64,000 nt of DNA from Diphasiastrum complanatum (Eukaryota; Streptophyta; Lycopodiopsida; Lycopodiales; Lycopodiaceae): contig CM055105.1 in assembly GCA_029204225.1 (NCBI GenBank), forward strand, positions 50,480,745 to 50,544,744, in the 5' to 3' direction. How positions within the stretch are numbered: the first letter of the stretch is position 1; each line of letters begins with the position of its first letter. A program made the position numbers and the translations under genes. Below are positions 22,561 to 33,229 of this stretch, in pieces. The notes beneath the pieces are model-generated. The model was not told where the DNA came from, made no database searches, and saw nothing but the letters and a program-made list of their open reading frames with translations.

Positions 22561-23819
22561 GTAACTCTAGCATATCTAGTGTTGATCTTTCCTTTGCTGG
22601 TAATTCTGTGTGTGAGCATTGTTGTTTTAATACGGCTGTTTTTGGCCCTCATGACCTCATTCGGATGAAGGGGGTTGTGGGTGGTCAAGCCGTAACCGTT
22701 TTATTTGACGATGGTTCCACACATAATTTTATTAACGCTAATTTGTTGCAGAAGCTAAAGGTGGAAACAAGTCAAAGTGACCACCGATACACAGTGAAGC
22801 TGGCAACTGGAGCAGAAAGCCAAGTTTGGGACCGGATAGTCCCACGTCTACCAATAAATATTCAAGCCTATAAGGATAAATTAGACTTTCATATTATGAA
22901 TCCAGATAGGGTAGATGTTATACTTGGTAAAGAGTGGTTCTATGAGAGGAACGAGTCTATGAAGAAAAACTATGTAACACACAATTTGTCGTTCTTACAT
23001 AACGGCTCACTCATAGAATTGAATGGAAATGTTGATATTTCTACTCCGTATATGCTTTCTGCTTTGGAAACTGTTAAATGTACGGATATTGTGGATTGCA
23101 GTTCTTATTTATGTTGGTTAAAAGATTTTATTTACCATGAAGAACGTAGTTTGCAATTTTACAATCTCCAAATGGAATTAATGTCTAATAACCTAAAACA
23201 AGAAAATTCGCCGAAAGGTGAAATTTTTAGGAAACTTAGACAAGAATTTAACGATGTATTTCCTGAACAGCTTCCTGAGGGTCTTCCCCCCTCTAGGGGT
23301 GTTGACCATGGTATTAAATTGATTCCTAGTAGTTCTCCTATATCAATGTATCCATATAGGATGAGTACTACTGAGGAGGCTGAGGTTTATAGGCAACTGC
23401 AAAATTACCCTAAGATGGGCCATGTTAGGCCTAGTAAATCTCCCTGGGGGGCACATGTGCTCCTTGTTGATAAAAAAGACGAAGGTACTCGTCTTTGTGT
23501 GGACTTTAAAAAGTTGAATAAGTTAACGATTAAAAACCGTTATCCTTTGCCGCGAATGGATGAACTGGTTGATCGATTGCATGGTGCAAAGTACTTCACC
23601 AAAACCGATTTGAGATCAGGGTATCATCAGATTCGCATAAAGACTGAGGATATTGAAAAAACCAGGTTTAGAACTAGGTACGGCCATTATGAGTTTCTGG
23701 TTTTACCTTTTGGCTTCGCAAATGCTCCAGTGACTTTCCAGCAGATGATGAACGATCTTCTTCGTCCATATATGGGAAAGTTCGTAATAGTCTACTTAGA
23801 TGATATTCTCATAGCATGA
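22437..23819 (+). pseudogene. Chromovirus protease and reverse transcriptase N-terminal half
   Basis: One open stretch of 460 codons begins within the gag knuckle. The protease site is [18 protein letters not shown] (about codons 86-103) and ends near [10 protein letters not shown]. The RT follows: [38 protein letters not shown] (first catalytic Asp), [17 protein letters not shown] and [11 protein letters not shown] (YLDD). A TGA stop at 23817-23819 comes directly after the YLDD strand, followed by a small deletion and a tandem duplication. Confidence 0.9.
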
Positions 23820-23837
23820 GGAGCATCTCCGGACTGT

Positions 23838-23974
23838 CTTAAAGTTACTTAGACAGGAGAAGCTTTTTGCCAAGGAGTCCAAATGTGTGTTCTTCTAGAA
23901 GAGGTTCTTAAAGTTACTAGACAGGAGAAGCTTTTTGCCAAGGAGTCCAAATGTGTGTTCTTCCAGAAGAGGTT
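23838..23974 (+). repeat. 69/68-bp tandem duplication within chromovirus RT
   Basis: The unit starting CTTAAAGTTACT and ending AGAAGAGGTT occurs twice, at 23838 and 23907. The first copy has one additional T and a TAG where the second has CAG. The single-base difference sets the two copies in different frames, adding to the inactivation. Confidence 0.9.
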
Positions 23975-24900
23975 GTTATGCCTTGGTCACATTATTTCGG
24001 ACCATGGTTTGGAAATTGACCCAAATAAAGTCCGACAAGTTCGTGAATGGCCTATCCCTAAAACCATCCGAAAGGTTAAGTCCTTTTTGGGCTTTACGGG
24101 GTTTTTTCATAGATTCATCTTGAACTATGCATTAATTGCATTGGCCTTGACGAATGTCCTCAGAGGGGCTAAAAGAGTTAGTCGACACAGTAAGTTCAGT
24201 CCTCCAGTTACTTGGACTGAAGAGTTGAATCAGAGTTCTGAGAACCTCAAATACTGTGTAACTACAACGCTTATTCTACACATAGTGGATCCTAACAAGC
24301 CGTATGTACTTGAAACCGATGCCAGTGACTATGCTATAGGCGCAGTCCTATATCAAGATGGTAGACCGGTAGCTTTTGAAAGCAAGAAGTTGGACCCTAC
24401 TCAAAGGCGGTATTTCACCTATGACAAGGAACTTTTTGCTGTCATTAATGCCCTGAAAGTTTGGAGACATTACTTGTATGGCTCCCAGTTTACTATAGTT
24501 ACTGACCATCAAGCGTTAAAGTATATTAACGATGCGGTCAACCTTAGGGGTCGTAAGGCTAGATGGTCAGAGATGCTCCAAGAATTTCATTATGGACATT
24601 GAGTACCGGAAGGGTACCTCTAATAGTATCGCGGATGCCTTAAGCCGGATTGGAGAGGTTAATCAGTTAAGCTTTTCTGAGATCCAATCTGAGTTGTATC
24701 TGTCCTTAAGAGATTTGTGTAAGACCGATAGGTACTTCGGTCGTATTTGGCTAGACGTCCTGGCAGGTTCTTCTAGATCTAGTGATGAGCTTGGAATGCA
24801 GGATTCCAAGATTTCTCCTCAGGACAGGATACAAAGAGACTATATGTTCGCAAGTGTGCGCAATGCCAAGTTAATAAAGCTGAAAGACTTAAGGCAGCTG
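23883..24900 (+). pseudogene. Chromovirus RNase H and integrase zinc-finger remnant
   Basis: The RT thumb and RNase H are open at 23883-24602: LGHIISDHGLEIDPNKVRQV, ETDASDYAIGAVLYQDGRPV, YDKELFAVINALKVWRHYL and TDHQALKYI. A frame shift near 24590 leads to IEYRKGTSNSIADALSRI, the normal end of RNase H. The H2C2 finger is reduced: the HH half is gone, and only CAQCQVNKAERLKA-like sequence (24855-24905) remains. Confidence 0.88.
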
Positions 24901-24902
24901 GT

Positions 24903-25994
24903 TTGTTAATGCCCTTGGAAATTCTCAAAAGAAAGTGGGAAAGCATTTCCATGGACTTTGTGGTTGGGCTACCTCGGACGGGGAAGCAAAATGATGCCAT
25001 TTGGGTAATAGTTGACAGGTTAACTAAAATGGCGCAGTTCATACCAACCAAGCAAACTGTCAAAGCTTCTGAACTTGCGCAGCTTTTCGTGGAAAAGTTG
25101 TTCAGGTTGTTTGGTTTGCCGAATGACATTGTTAGTGATCGAGATCCAAAGTTCACTGGCAAATTCTGGCAAGCGGTCTTTGAGAAATTAGAGACCACTC
25201 TAAGTTTGGGGTCATCAGATCATCCTGAAGCAGATGGTCAAACAGAGAGGACAAACCAGTCTATGGAAGATATGCTTCGGGCATATGTTTCCAGAAGACA
25301 GTCAGATTGGGAAAAGTACCTTCCAATGATTGAGTTTGCGTATAATAGCGCAAAGCACTCTGCGACGGGTTTTAGTCCATTTTCTCTGATGTATGGTTTC
25401 CAGCCTAGGGCTCCCATTTCAGTGGGCCTCAAAGGCCTCAAGGTTAAAGCAGCAGTAGATTTCCTGCATGATATGCAAGAAATGTTGCTTGTTGCTCGCG
25501 AAAACGTAAAAACGGCTCAGGATAGAGCCCAGTTTTACGCCAATCAAAAGCGACAACCTAGGGTCTATGAGGAGGGGGCTTGGGTATATCTTAGGATTCC
25601 AAAGGATTCTAAGGTACTAAGGACTGGAAAATGTCCTAAGTTATCACCTCGTTATGCAGGGCCATTCCGTATAGTAAAGAAACTCCATCGGAATGCGTAC
25701 CAGTTGGAACTTCCTCAAGGTGTTAAGGTACATCCAGTTTTTCACATTAGTCGTTTAAAGGAACGACTTGGTGGAAAGGATGACTTGATACCTCAGGAGG
25801 ACTTAGTTCGGCTGGAGGACCTATCATCCTCTGTACCTACTGAACCACAGGCCATTGTTGATGTACGTCAACGTGGACTCAGAAACCGGCAGGTAACTGA
25901 GTACTTGGTTCGTTGGAAAGGAAGTTCCGAGGACGATGACACTTGGGAGAAGGAACTTGACCTTAAACTGAGATTCCCTGGATTCCTTCCTTAG
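24903..25994 (+). CDS. Chromovirus integrase core and chromodomain (open, 363 codons)
   Basis: The catalytic core is intact: ESISMDFVVGLPRTGKQNDA (first Asp), DIVSDRDPKFTGKFWQAVFE (second Asp) and HPEADGQTERTNQSMEDML (Glu). The GPF/Y segment (YAGPFRIVKKLHRNAYQLEL, HPVFHISRLK) is followed by a C-terminal chromodomain, TEYLVRWKGSSEDDDTWEKE, which in chromoviruses guides insertion to heterochromatin marks. The frame ends at TAG 25992-25994, shortly before the polypurine tract. The ATG at 24903 is internal to pol, so this is the end of a polyprotein rather than a separate gene. Confidence 0.9.
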   Translation: MLMPLEILKRKWESISMDFVVGLPRTGKQNDAIWVIVDRLTKMAQFIPTKQTVKASELAQLFVEKLFRLFGLPNDIVSDRDPKFTGKFWQAVFEKLETTLSLGSSDHPEADGQTERTNQSMEDMLRAYVSRRQSDWEKYLPMIEFAYNSAKHSATGFSPFSLMYGFQPRAPISVGLKGLKVKAAVDFLHDMQEMLLVARENVKTAQDRAQFYANQKRQPRVYEEGAWVYLRIPKDSKVLRTGKCPKLSPRYAGPFRIVKKLHRNAYQLELPQGVKVHPVFHISRLKERLGGKDDLIPQEDLVRLEDLSSSVPTEPQAIVDVRQRGLRNRQVTEYLVRWKGSSEDDDTWEKELDLKLRFPGFLP

Positions 25995-26021
25995 ATAAGG
26001 AATTTTTTAAGAAAGAGGGAA

Positions 26022-26465
26022 TGTTAGGGACCCAACCCCCTTGGGTCCCAAACCCAGACTTGAGACCAGACGATGACTGGGCCTGTAGACTTGACCGGTG
26101 ACTCGTGAACCTGCATGGTTGCCACGTGTCATGATCCAGGAGTGCACATGGCTTGGAGTCTCTCTCCTTGGAGGTATACAAGGGGAGGAGGACTCATTTG
26201 CCATCCATTCTGTCTACCTAGGAGGAGGTGGATGGAGAGCGTGTGCACGGCCAGGATGTATTGCTAGCGTGAGGCAGGAGATGACTGAGAGCCTAGGCGG
26301 TGGTATGGGACGCCGTCTGGGATGGAGGTCGGATCCAGCTTGATACGGTCACAGGCCAGGGCACGGTGGGTGGACCCGGATTAGGTCCTATGGCGGGGTG
26401 GAACGTGAATCGTTCGGTCTCTTGTGGTTAACCGGCACCTGGAGGTTTGCAGTAAGGTTTTAACA
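26022..26465 (+). repeat. 3' LTR of the intron-1 chromovirus, 444 bp
   Basis: TGTTAGGGACCC follows the purine stretch AAGAAAGAGGGAA, and the unit ends TTTTAACA, giving TGTTA...TAACA ends. It abuts the LINE ORF1 fragment exactly at 26466, so the element may have inserted into that LINE. Confidence 0.8.
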
Positions 26466-27250
26466 CTGACCCTAATGTTGAGAGCCTTTTGCTCCCGAGA
26501 TTTCTCTTCTTGGATCATGGCTGAAATGACTGATGTGATGGGAGCACTAGGTTTGGTACCTTGCTTTATTACCGATGCCCAAGAAAGGGCTTCTTTCTTT
26601 TGTTCCTCAATCTTTTGTTCCAACGCTTTTATCATAGTGGTGGTGGCCTTGGAGGCTGAAATCTGCCTGAACTCGTTCAGTCTCAATTAATGAAAGACGA
26701 CGATCCTCTTCCAGTTGCGTCAAAGAAATCATCCGCTCCCTGAGACTATCGTGTTCATCCATTCGCTCTTTATTACTAATGCGAAACGTCGGAACTTCGA
26801 ATTCTATCGGTAGTACTTGGACCGCATTATATTCCTTTCCGTAATCAGCATTGCAACCGTTTTCTTCAACTGCAAGAGTTCTAGTTTCATATTCTGAAAA
26901 TCAGATTTGTACTGATCGTCTTGCCAGGATGAAAATAGCTCGGTAGATTTTGATGGAGCCGGTTCTTGAGTGGACGAAGAAGATGATGAAGCAGTAGGTT
27001 TAGGGATCCGAAGGAGGCCATCAGTACGTGCGGAAATCGTTTTTGGGGCAGCAGATGCAGAGGAGGCAGCGGCGACAAAAGCGGCAGAGGCGGCAGCGGT
27101 TTTGGCGATCCTTGCCATGCAGGCAGTCGCTGCCTGCGTGGCAGTCAGCGCTGCCACGTAGCTGCGTGGCAGGGGCAGGGGGGAGCGGGAGTCCACCTTC
27201 CAGGGCGGCATGGCGGAGGGCGATGGAGGGTCTGCAGCGATGGAGGGGAT

Positions 27251-27308
<58 letters not shown>

Positions 27309-27326
27309 ATTAACTAGTACTTGTCT
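26466..27326 (-). pseudogene. LINE ORF1-like fragment (minus strand)
   Basis: The minus strand encodes a serine/alanine-rich N-terminus (27310-26804, with an LS repeat from the GA tract), then a stop and shifts, then a charged coiled-coil part MIKALEQKIEEQKKEALSWA and IQEEKSREQKALNIRVS. The EQ-KALNIR wording also occurs in ORF1 of the LINE at 54862-55266, which is why I call it LINE ORF1. The sequence stops at the chromovirus LTR. No endonuclease or RT follows. The identity rests on this similarity and is moderate. Confidence 0.5.
27257..27307. repeat. (GA)n microsatellite, about 25 units
   Basis: A pure GA run lies at the presumed 5' end of the minus-strand LINE ORF1 fragment. Confidence 0.95.
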
Positions 27327-27552
27327 TGACTCTCTTGGTTGCATTGAAGTTTGAAGTTTGAACGATATGTACTATGTAATATGTAGTATACTATACGATC
27401 TATCGATAGATGAGATTTAAATTTTACGCTAAAGCCTAATGTCAAGACTTGAGACTCAATGAAAGATGACGCAAATTTCAATAACATCTAGACTCATGTG
27501 ACGTGTCACATCATTGGTCAGTAACTAATTTGTAAGTTTGTAACCTACTAAC

Positions 27553-27997
27553 CTGCAGATAGGAGAGCATCATTATAGAGGGATCTATAAACGGTTCCTC
27601 CTCTTGAGATACGACTGGCAATTTTGGAACCTTTGTGATATCAATCTCATCAGGATTGACCTGCACAAATCACATCACGTGACACGAATCACGATTTACG
27701 TGACATGTCACAAAATTCAAATCACGATTGCCGATTATCAATTTTGATTAAGCACGTGCCACAAATCATGATTCACAATTCACAATTCATGAATCATAAT
27801 AAAGTTTAAACCTACAGGCTACAAATGATAATTCACTACATCGACTTTCGTGTGCCTTTCAACTTGCCCAACAGTTTGAGGTTGGAATGCGCATATACCA
27901 ACCTCTCTAACTGTGCAGTGGAGAGCCTATTTCTTCTCTCTGTCTGAATCAAAGAGAAGACACTCCAATTCCTTTCACAAGGTGTAGCCGAGCAGTC
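27553..27997 (-). pseudogene. Two C-terminal exons of a hAT transposase
   Basis: The first exon (27997-27841) follows an acceptor GCTTGTAG and reads CERNWSVFSLIQTERRNRLS, LERLVYAHSNLKLLGKLKG: this is the hAT dimerisation region. A donor GTAGTG follows. The second exon (27660-27553) follows TTTGTGCAG and begins VNPDEIDITKVPKLPVVSQE, then a donor GTTAGT. The VNPD exon start and intron position equal those of the hAT gene at 58336, so the two belong to related families. Upstream exons and terminal repeats were not found here. Confidence 0.75.
27661..27800. repeat. Clustered short repeats of ATCACG/CACGTGAC type
   Basis: AATCACGATT, CACGTGACAC and CACAATTCA variants recur several times within 140 bp, in the presumed intron or flank of the hAT remnant. 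Such clusters are typical of hAT subterminal regions, but no end was located. Confidence 0.5.
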
Positions 27998-28010
27998 CTA
28001 CAAGCATATA

Positions 28011-29925
28011 AATGTAAGGACAATAACATGTATCATGTGGTTACTAGTCACTTCAGCCTGTTCAAAAAGAATCTAAATCTTAAACTTTAAAGTTAGTTAT
28101 AGTCATCAAGGCCCAATGAGATGTGAGTTGGGGATTGGGGCCCAATAATAACCATATGACTAGTGAATGTTCCAAATAAATGTCAATCAATAAGCGACAA
28201 GTCCACATACCCAAATTATATGATCCAAATAATAGATAATGACAAGGATGGACCCATTGAGCAGATAGATGTTTATGTTCGTAATATTTGCCTTGTACCT
28301 TTGAATATATTATTAGTTTAATAGAAAGATATCTGGATGATCATAAACGTTGACCATGCCAGTAGGTGTTGCCAATGTTTGTATTTAAAAGAATACAAAT
28401 TCTTAGAAAATGTATAATTAACATGATATCTCCTTTAGAGTTAAACTTCTATAGAACTTAAAATCCATTTGAAAACCCAAAGTGTGTACTCAAAAAGGAA
28501 GATCGACTAAGGAGTTTAAAACACTTCAGCACACTTAATCTGGTCTTAGGTGTGTACATAGTACACTTCATAGGTGGCAGGCATTACAAGTGGGAGCAAC
28601 GCATGATGTATTCTCCACAAAAGAGCCGAGCTCATATTTTGACACATCATTTCTTCGGACAGGAGCCTTTGACAGTCTATCTATAATTGCGTGCTTCAAA
28701 AAACATGGAGCCTCATGTCCACTAAATGCTTTAGACAAGTCACGTAGTTCACATTTAGATGAAGTGTCAAGAATCAGTGACCAGATCCTTAATCTTAGTT
28801 AGAGCTTAGAAGCAATGCCACTGTAGCAAGTTCTGGTGCCAGAGTAGTCACTAGATTTTCATTGAAACAGGATTTATGTTTTTATCCTATTTGGATCAGG
28901 AAAATTCATAAAAGCTACCCACATCATTGCATTTCTGATTATGTTTATATGAAGGCTGCATAGGTGAGTTTTCCCGATGTATGGATACTGGTTTGGAGGC
29001 TCCATTGCCCTCATTGGTGGCATTTTTTATGGTCACTTCAGCATGCTACCATCTTCAGCACCCTGCTTGGAAGATATTTTTGCTGTTCTTCTGACCATTC
29101 GTTTACTGGTTTTTGAACAACATATTTGCATCCTCAGCATCCTATTGGAGGCACTCTTTTTCACCCATTTCAATGTGCTTCATTGATGATTTTGTGGACA
29201 GTAATTTGCATTGTTTCAGTGCGATCTTTGGAGGATCTTTTGGGCTACTTTTCATCAACGATTGCTTGCTAGATTTTGGACAGCAAGTCTCCAGCCCTAG
29301 CGCCCTATTTGATGAAGGTTTCTACATTATTTTCTACCCCCATTGCATGCTGGTTTTTGGGCAGCATATGTGGCATCGCTCGCACTCTCTTTTGCATTGA
29401 TATTACAGTTCACTCCTACTGCTATTTGGCGCCCCATTTGGAGGTTATCTCCCTCTTTTCGCTTGTTAGATTTTTTTTATTGCTATTAGTGAGATGTATG
29501 TGCTTTGATGATGACAAGAGTTTTTCCCCTCAGGTATTGCGTTCTTTGTACTCTTTCTTGTTTCTAGTATTCCAAAGATGGTTAAAGGTTCCGGATTTCA
29601 TAGTATGGATGATGACTCTTTGGGTGATGTTGTGCATGCTGACATGAATGCCACTTGCCGACTTTCGTTCTTGCAGCTTAGGTGAATTTTTTATCTTCAC
29701 AAGTCGCCTCTCTTTCAACTTCATCTAGGTCGTTCCAAATATAGCTCATTCCTTTCCTTCTACATCATTTTTACCTCCTGGTTTTTAATTTTTCACCGTT
29801 GGGTACTCGGGATTTTAAGGATCAGGTCTAGCTTTCTATGTACTATGGTTCTCTCGATTGCATTTGGGAATGAACTTATGGTATACTTAATTAGAGACCT
29901 ATTTCCTTATGTTTTTTAAGTCAAC
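28011..29925. other. No recognised gene; degenerate internal repeats
   Basis: Several plus-strand open stretches (28590-29647) resemble nothing known. The phrase CTGGTTTTTGAACAACATAT and relatives such as GCTGGTTTTTGGGCAGCATA recur about every 70-230 bp between 29030 and 29370. It may be the leader or LTR of the old gypsy element that follows; this is not proven. Confidence 0.4.
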
Positions 29926-29929
29926 ATAG

Positions 29930-30500
29930 GTCATCCAGTTAGCTGCATTACATTTTGGATGGACAAGATGGTGTGTTTATCCCCAAACTCTTGCCCCAGC
30001 TGGACTTACTATCTGGCATGAATTCAAGGAGGACCTTTGTATTGCTATGATCGTCCTTAGTGGAGTGTTCGTCATCAAGATATTTTTTGTGCTCTCTCTC
30101 ATGCAAGTGATTTGCCTGCTTATGTTACTTTCTTCACAAGATGGAGTTCATATCACAATATGCTGCTAGTCTACAAGGTGCTCTCAGATATGGTGTTTCC
30201 TCTTTTTCTCCTACCTCTCTTTCTCATGCCATGTCCCTACAGCGTAGCATAAATATTCTGCTTCTGCATGTACTTTTGTTGCTCCACGTTCTTCTCATCA
30301 TTTCTCATGTCCCGTTGCTCCATCCTCCTCTGTTCCTACTTTCTCTCCATCTACTGTTCCCAAACCCTATCTCTTCTCGTCTCATTGCTATACTCCCACT
30401 GAGATGTTTGAAATTTGCGATAAGCAATCATGTTTGTCATGTAAGACTTAAGAGTCCTGATCATAATGCCCTCAATTGTCCCTAGGCCCCCACTGACTGT
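29930..30500 (+). pseudogene. Possible gag end of an old gypsy element
   Basis: Near 30400-30480 the sequence MFEICDKQSCLSCKT, a stop, then SPDHNALNCP looks like an eroded zinc knuckle. It precedes an integrase-chromodomain remnant in the same direction, which gives it some support. Nothing else in it is readable. Confidence 0.4.
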
Positions 30501-30739
30501 CATGTAGTTTCATGAGGCCAATACTTTTGATGACCCTGCCATCTATCTCTTGCTAGTTGATGATCGACCTCTTGATCCTATTTTTGATCCTTTGCTGAGT
30601 GCCATGCTCAACTTGTTTATGCTACTTGAGTTAAACCGAGTCCATGTAAAATAGTACCTTTTGTGCCCGTAACGAATATTCTCATACAAATTTCAATGGT
30701 CTTTTATAGAGCTAGCCCATTCTTTATTGACAATGGACC

Positions 30740-31770
30740 GATATCTCCATTGACTTTATCCTTGACCTTCCTCATATCCAATGTGTTCATAACTCCTGCT
30801 TGGTGGTGATTGATAGTTTTTTTGGAACAAGCTCATTGCATTCTTGTTAGAAGTATTGTTCCAATATAGTACTGTTGCCGTATCTTTCTTTTGGAGATTT
30901 TTTGTTCACATGTTCTTCTGCAATGCATTCTCATTGATTGGGATACCAAGTTTAACTGTGGATTCTAGACAGAGTTGATGCGTATTTTACATGTCAAGAT
31001 ACTTGTGGGGCTTACCATTTATCTGCTAATTGTGTCCTAGAGGATTACTTGCACCATTATGTTTTTCCCATTGGACGACAACATTTATGTCTTTTTGAAT
31101 ACAGTTATAATAGCTCCGTGAGCTTTAGCACAAGTGTTTTTCCATTTTTAGTTGCTCGTGGCTATTGGCCCACTCTGCTCCTCTCCTCTTGATGATGCAT
31201 GGGTTACTATTGTTTCTTATCTTTGTAGGAGTTGAGAGATTATTGCGTGTGCCACTTCAGTTTAGGTAGGTCTATTAGAAATATAAGTCTGAAGTTGATT
31301 GCCATTGTCAACGTGCGATGTTTCATGATGAGATTATGCTTATCCTGTCTTAGTTTTGCTCGACATTGCTTTCTGTAGGGACAAGCTTCCATTGAGAAGC
31401 TCACAACTCACTATTATGGTCCTTTCTGGATTGTTGAGTGCCTCAATCTTGTTACACATTGCCTTGAGCTTCCTCCTTCTATTCGAGCATGTGATACATT
31501 TCATTTTAGTCTTTCACGTGCTGCTATTGAGGATGATGCTCCTAGAGATGCTGCTTTTTTTGATGATCTAGAGTTGTTTCCATTTCTAACTACTACTATA
31601 TTATAGGTTCAGCTATAGCATGTTTGCTGCAGGCATCAAATTTAGTTTTTGTTACAATGGGATGGTCATATTATTGAGGAGGCTACTTGGGAGCTTATTG
31701 ATGTCTTCTATCAATACTTCCTTATTTATGAAACATGCACGTGCTCTTTCTACTACTATCTCTTCTCAAG
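30740..31770 (+). pseudogene. Old gypsy integrase with chromodomain, heavily decayed
   Basis: Pieces are in several frames: IDFILDLPHIQCVHNSCLVV (start of catalytic core, about 30750), a core strand with DWDTKFNCGF (about 30940), YYGPFWIVECLNLVTHCLEL (GPF/Y segment, about 31410-31470) and CDTFHFSLSRAAIEDD. The chromodomain remnant WDGHIIEEATWELIDVFYQY lies at about 31660-31720. The order and motifs are those of a chromovirus much older than its neighbours. Confidence 0.75.
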
Positions 31771-31839
31771 GTGCTCTTGATTGTATTCATGTTCCTCGTA
31801 ATAATGTACCTCCTTGATGCTGCTTCGTTTATGGTGCTG

Positions 31840-32345
31840 TTTTCCTTCTATGCCCACATTGATATATATTTTGGTGGGGGAAATTTATGGACTACTAGGC
31901 ATTGGCGATATGTATTAGAAGGTCTGTATTCATTTGTAGTGATTCGTTGACCCTATATTCATTTACAAGGCCTATATTCATCTACAGTCATTTGTTGGCC
32001 CCCGTATATTCATGTATAGGCCTGTAAGCTTTTTATGCATTTATATTTGGAACTGCCCAAGGGCCCGACTATTACTATTTTGATACTAGAGTAGGAGTCC
32101 TACTTGGAGGGCAGAGGCCTTTCAGGAGGGTGCACTATTTTCCCTCCTGTGACCCTAGTTTGGATAAGCTTAGGTCAAGTGCCTAGAAGCTTCTATTTTA
32201 GACTTCCTGCTGGGTATAATTAGGCCCTATGTATACTCATTTTAAGCTTAGGTCAAGTGCCTAGAAGCTTCTATTTTAGACTTCCTGCTGGGTATAATTA
32301 GGCCCTATGTATACTCATTTTTAAGCTTATGATTTTGTATTGTTT
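31840..32345 (+). repeat. Possible LTR of the old gypsy, with 78-bp tandem duplication
   Basis: A purine stretch (GGTGGGGGAAA, about 31872) follows the chromodomain. Short TATATTCAT-containing repeats lie at 31925-32010. At 32166 and 32244 a 78-bp unit beginning AAGCTTAGGTCAAGTGCC is repeated almost perfectly. LTR ends could not be fixed. Confidence 0.5.
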
Positions 32346-33121
32346 AGGCTGTTCATTGGAGAACTCTTGGCTTTGCTATTGCTTGTAGGGCTTTGGCCAT
32401 TGATTCTACTTGGTGTTATTTGCCATTCTTCGTGGGAGATTGTTAGATTGCTTCATGTATTGTCAATTTATGCTTCATTGATACTAAAATTTGTTATTCA
32501 GTTCATAACTTGACCACTCCTTATCTTCTGTATGGAACATCTCATTTATTTGACCATAGGCTACTTATTTGAAGCTTTCATTTTCATCTTTGTCTATATC
32601 TACCCATGTTATCATCTCAATCATTCTTAATCGTTGTGAATTTCTTGAAGTCAACAATCTCAGCTTTTGGTATGTTCCTTCGTGCTGTTCCTTGTCTATC
32701 CTGTTTCCTTCATGCTTTGCTTCAGACTGCTGGGATGATGAAGACTGTCACTAGCTTGTCGTATCATTTTTGTAAAAGCTTCACAAATTCCATTCATATT
32801 TTTGCCAGAACAAGTTTAACTGATCCTTAGGAACTCTTTCCATAAACTTCAGCATGACTTAGTGTGTAAGTCGCCTCTGAACTGAAAGTATGCATTTCTA
32901 TGTCTAGGTTTTACATCGCTGAGCTAGTTTGCTGCTGCCTCTCTACGTTTATTTTATTGATTTGCCTTAAAACAATTATAACTAGATGATATGCTTGCTC
33001 CGAGAACTATAATTGGCTTCTGTTTGTGATGCTAAAAGTTGAATTGTTTGAGATGATACATACTACTTTATTAATTGAGTAAGTTCGTCTAGTTTGTTAG
33101 TGAAAATGTGCTCTGTTGCAG
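32346..33121 (+). other. End of PABN intron 1, no genes
   Basis: No coding pattern was recognised. The end has a TG/T-rich stretch before TCTGTTGCAG, the acceptor of exon 2. Confidence 0.5.
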
Positions 33122-33224
33122 GAGTTGGAGGAGATGAAGAAGCGCCTAAAAGAAATGGAAGAAGAAGCAGCTGCTTTGAGGGATATGCAGGCCAAGGTTG
33201 AGAAAGAGATGAGTGCTGTCCAAG
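33122..33224 (+). CDS. PABN: Nuclear poly(A)-binding protein (PABN type), exon 2
   Basis: The exon follows TTGCAG and reads [20 protein letters not shown] then [14 protein letters not shown], ending one base into a codon at a GTAGAT donor. This is the conserved coiled coil between the acidic N-terminus and the RRM in plant and animal PABN/PABPN1 proteins, where it supports interaction with poly(A) polymerase. Length (103 nt) and phase fit with exon 1. The RRM and the arginine/proline-rich C-terminus must lie in later exons; none was recognised up to 64000. Confidence 0.92.
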
Positions 33225-33229
33225 GTAGA

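Larger units (their letters stand above)
21740..26465 (+). mobile_element. 5'-truncated Ty3/gypsy chromovirus inside PABN intron 1
   Basis: Gag, zinc knuckle, protease, RT, RNase H, integrase, chromodomain and 3' LTR are present in order, but no 5' LTR or primer-binding site was found before the gag start near 21740. The frame is broken by a duplication in the RT-RNase H region, a shift at the end of RNase H and a shift and deletion in the integrase zinc finger. It lies in the same direction as the host gene. Confidence 0.9.
21004..33121 (+). other. PABN: Intron 1 of PABN, 12,118 bp
   Basis: The intron begins GTACGT and ends TCTGTTGCAG. It contains a chromovirus, a LINE ORF1 fragment, hAT transposase exons and an older gypsy element, described separately. 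The TE-free ends (21004-21700 and about 32340-33121) probably represent the original intron. Confidence 0.8.

Noticed and set aside
27257-27354. Arginine/glutamate- or serine/leucine-repeat proteins from the GA tract
   Set aside because: These are translations of a microsatellite in several frames.
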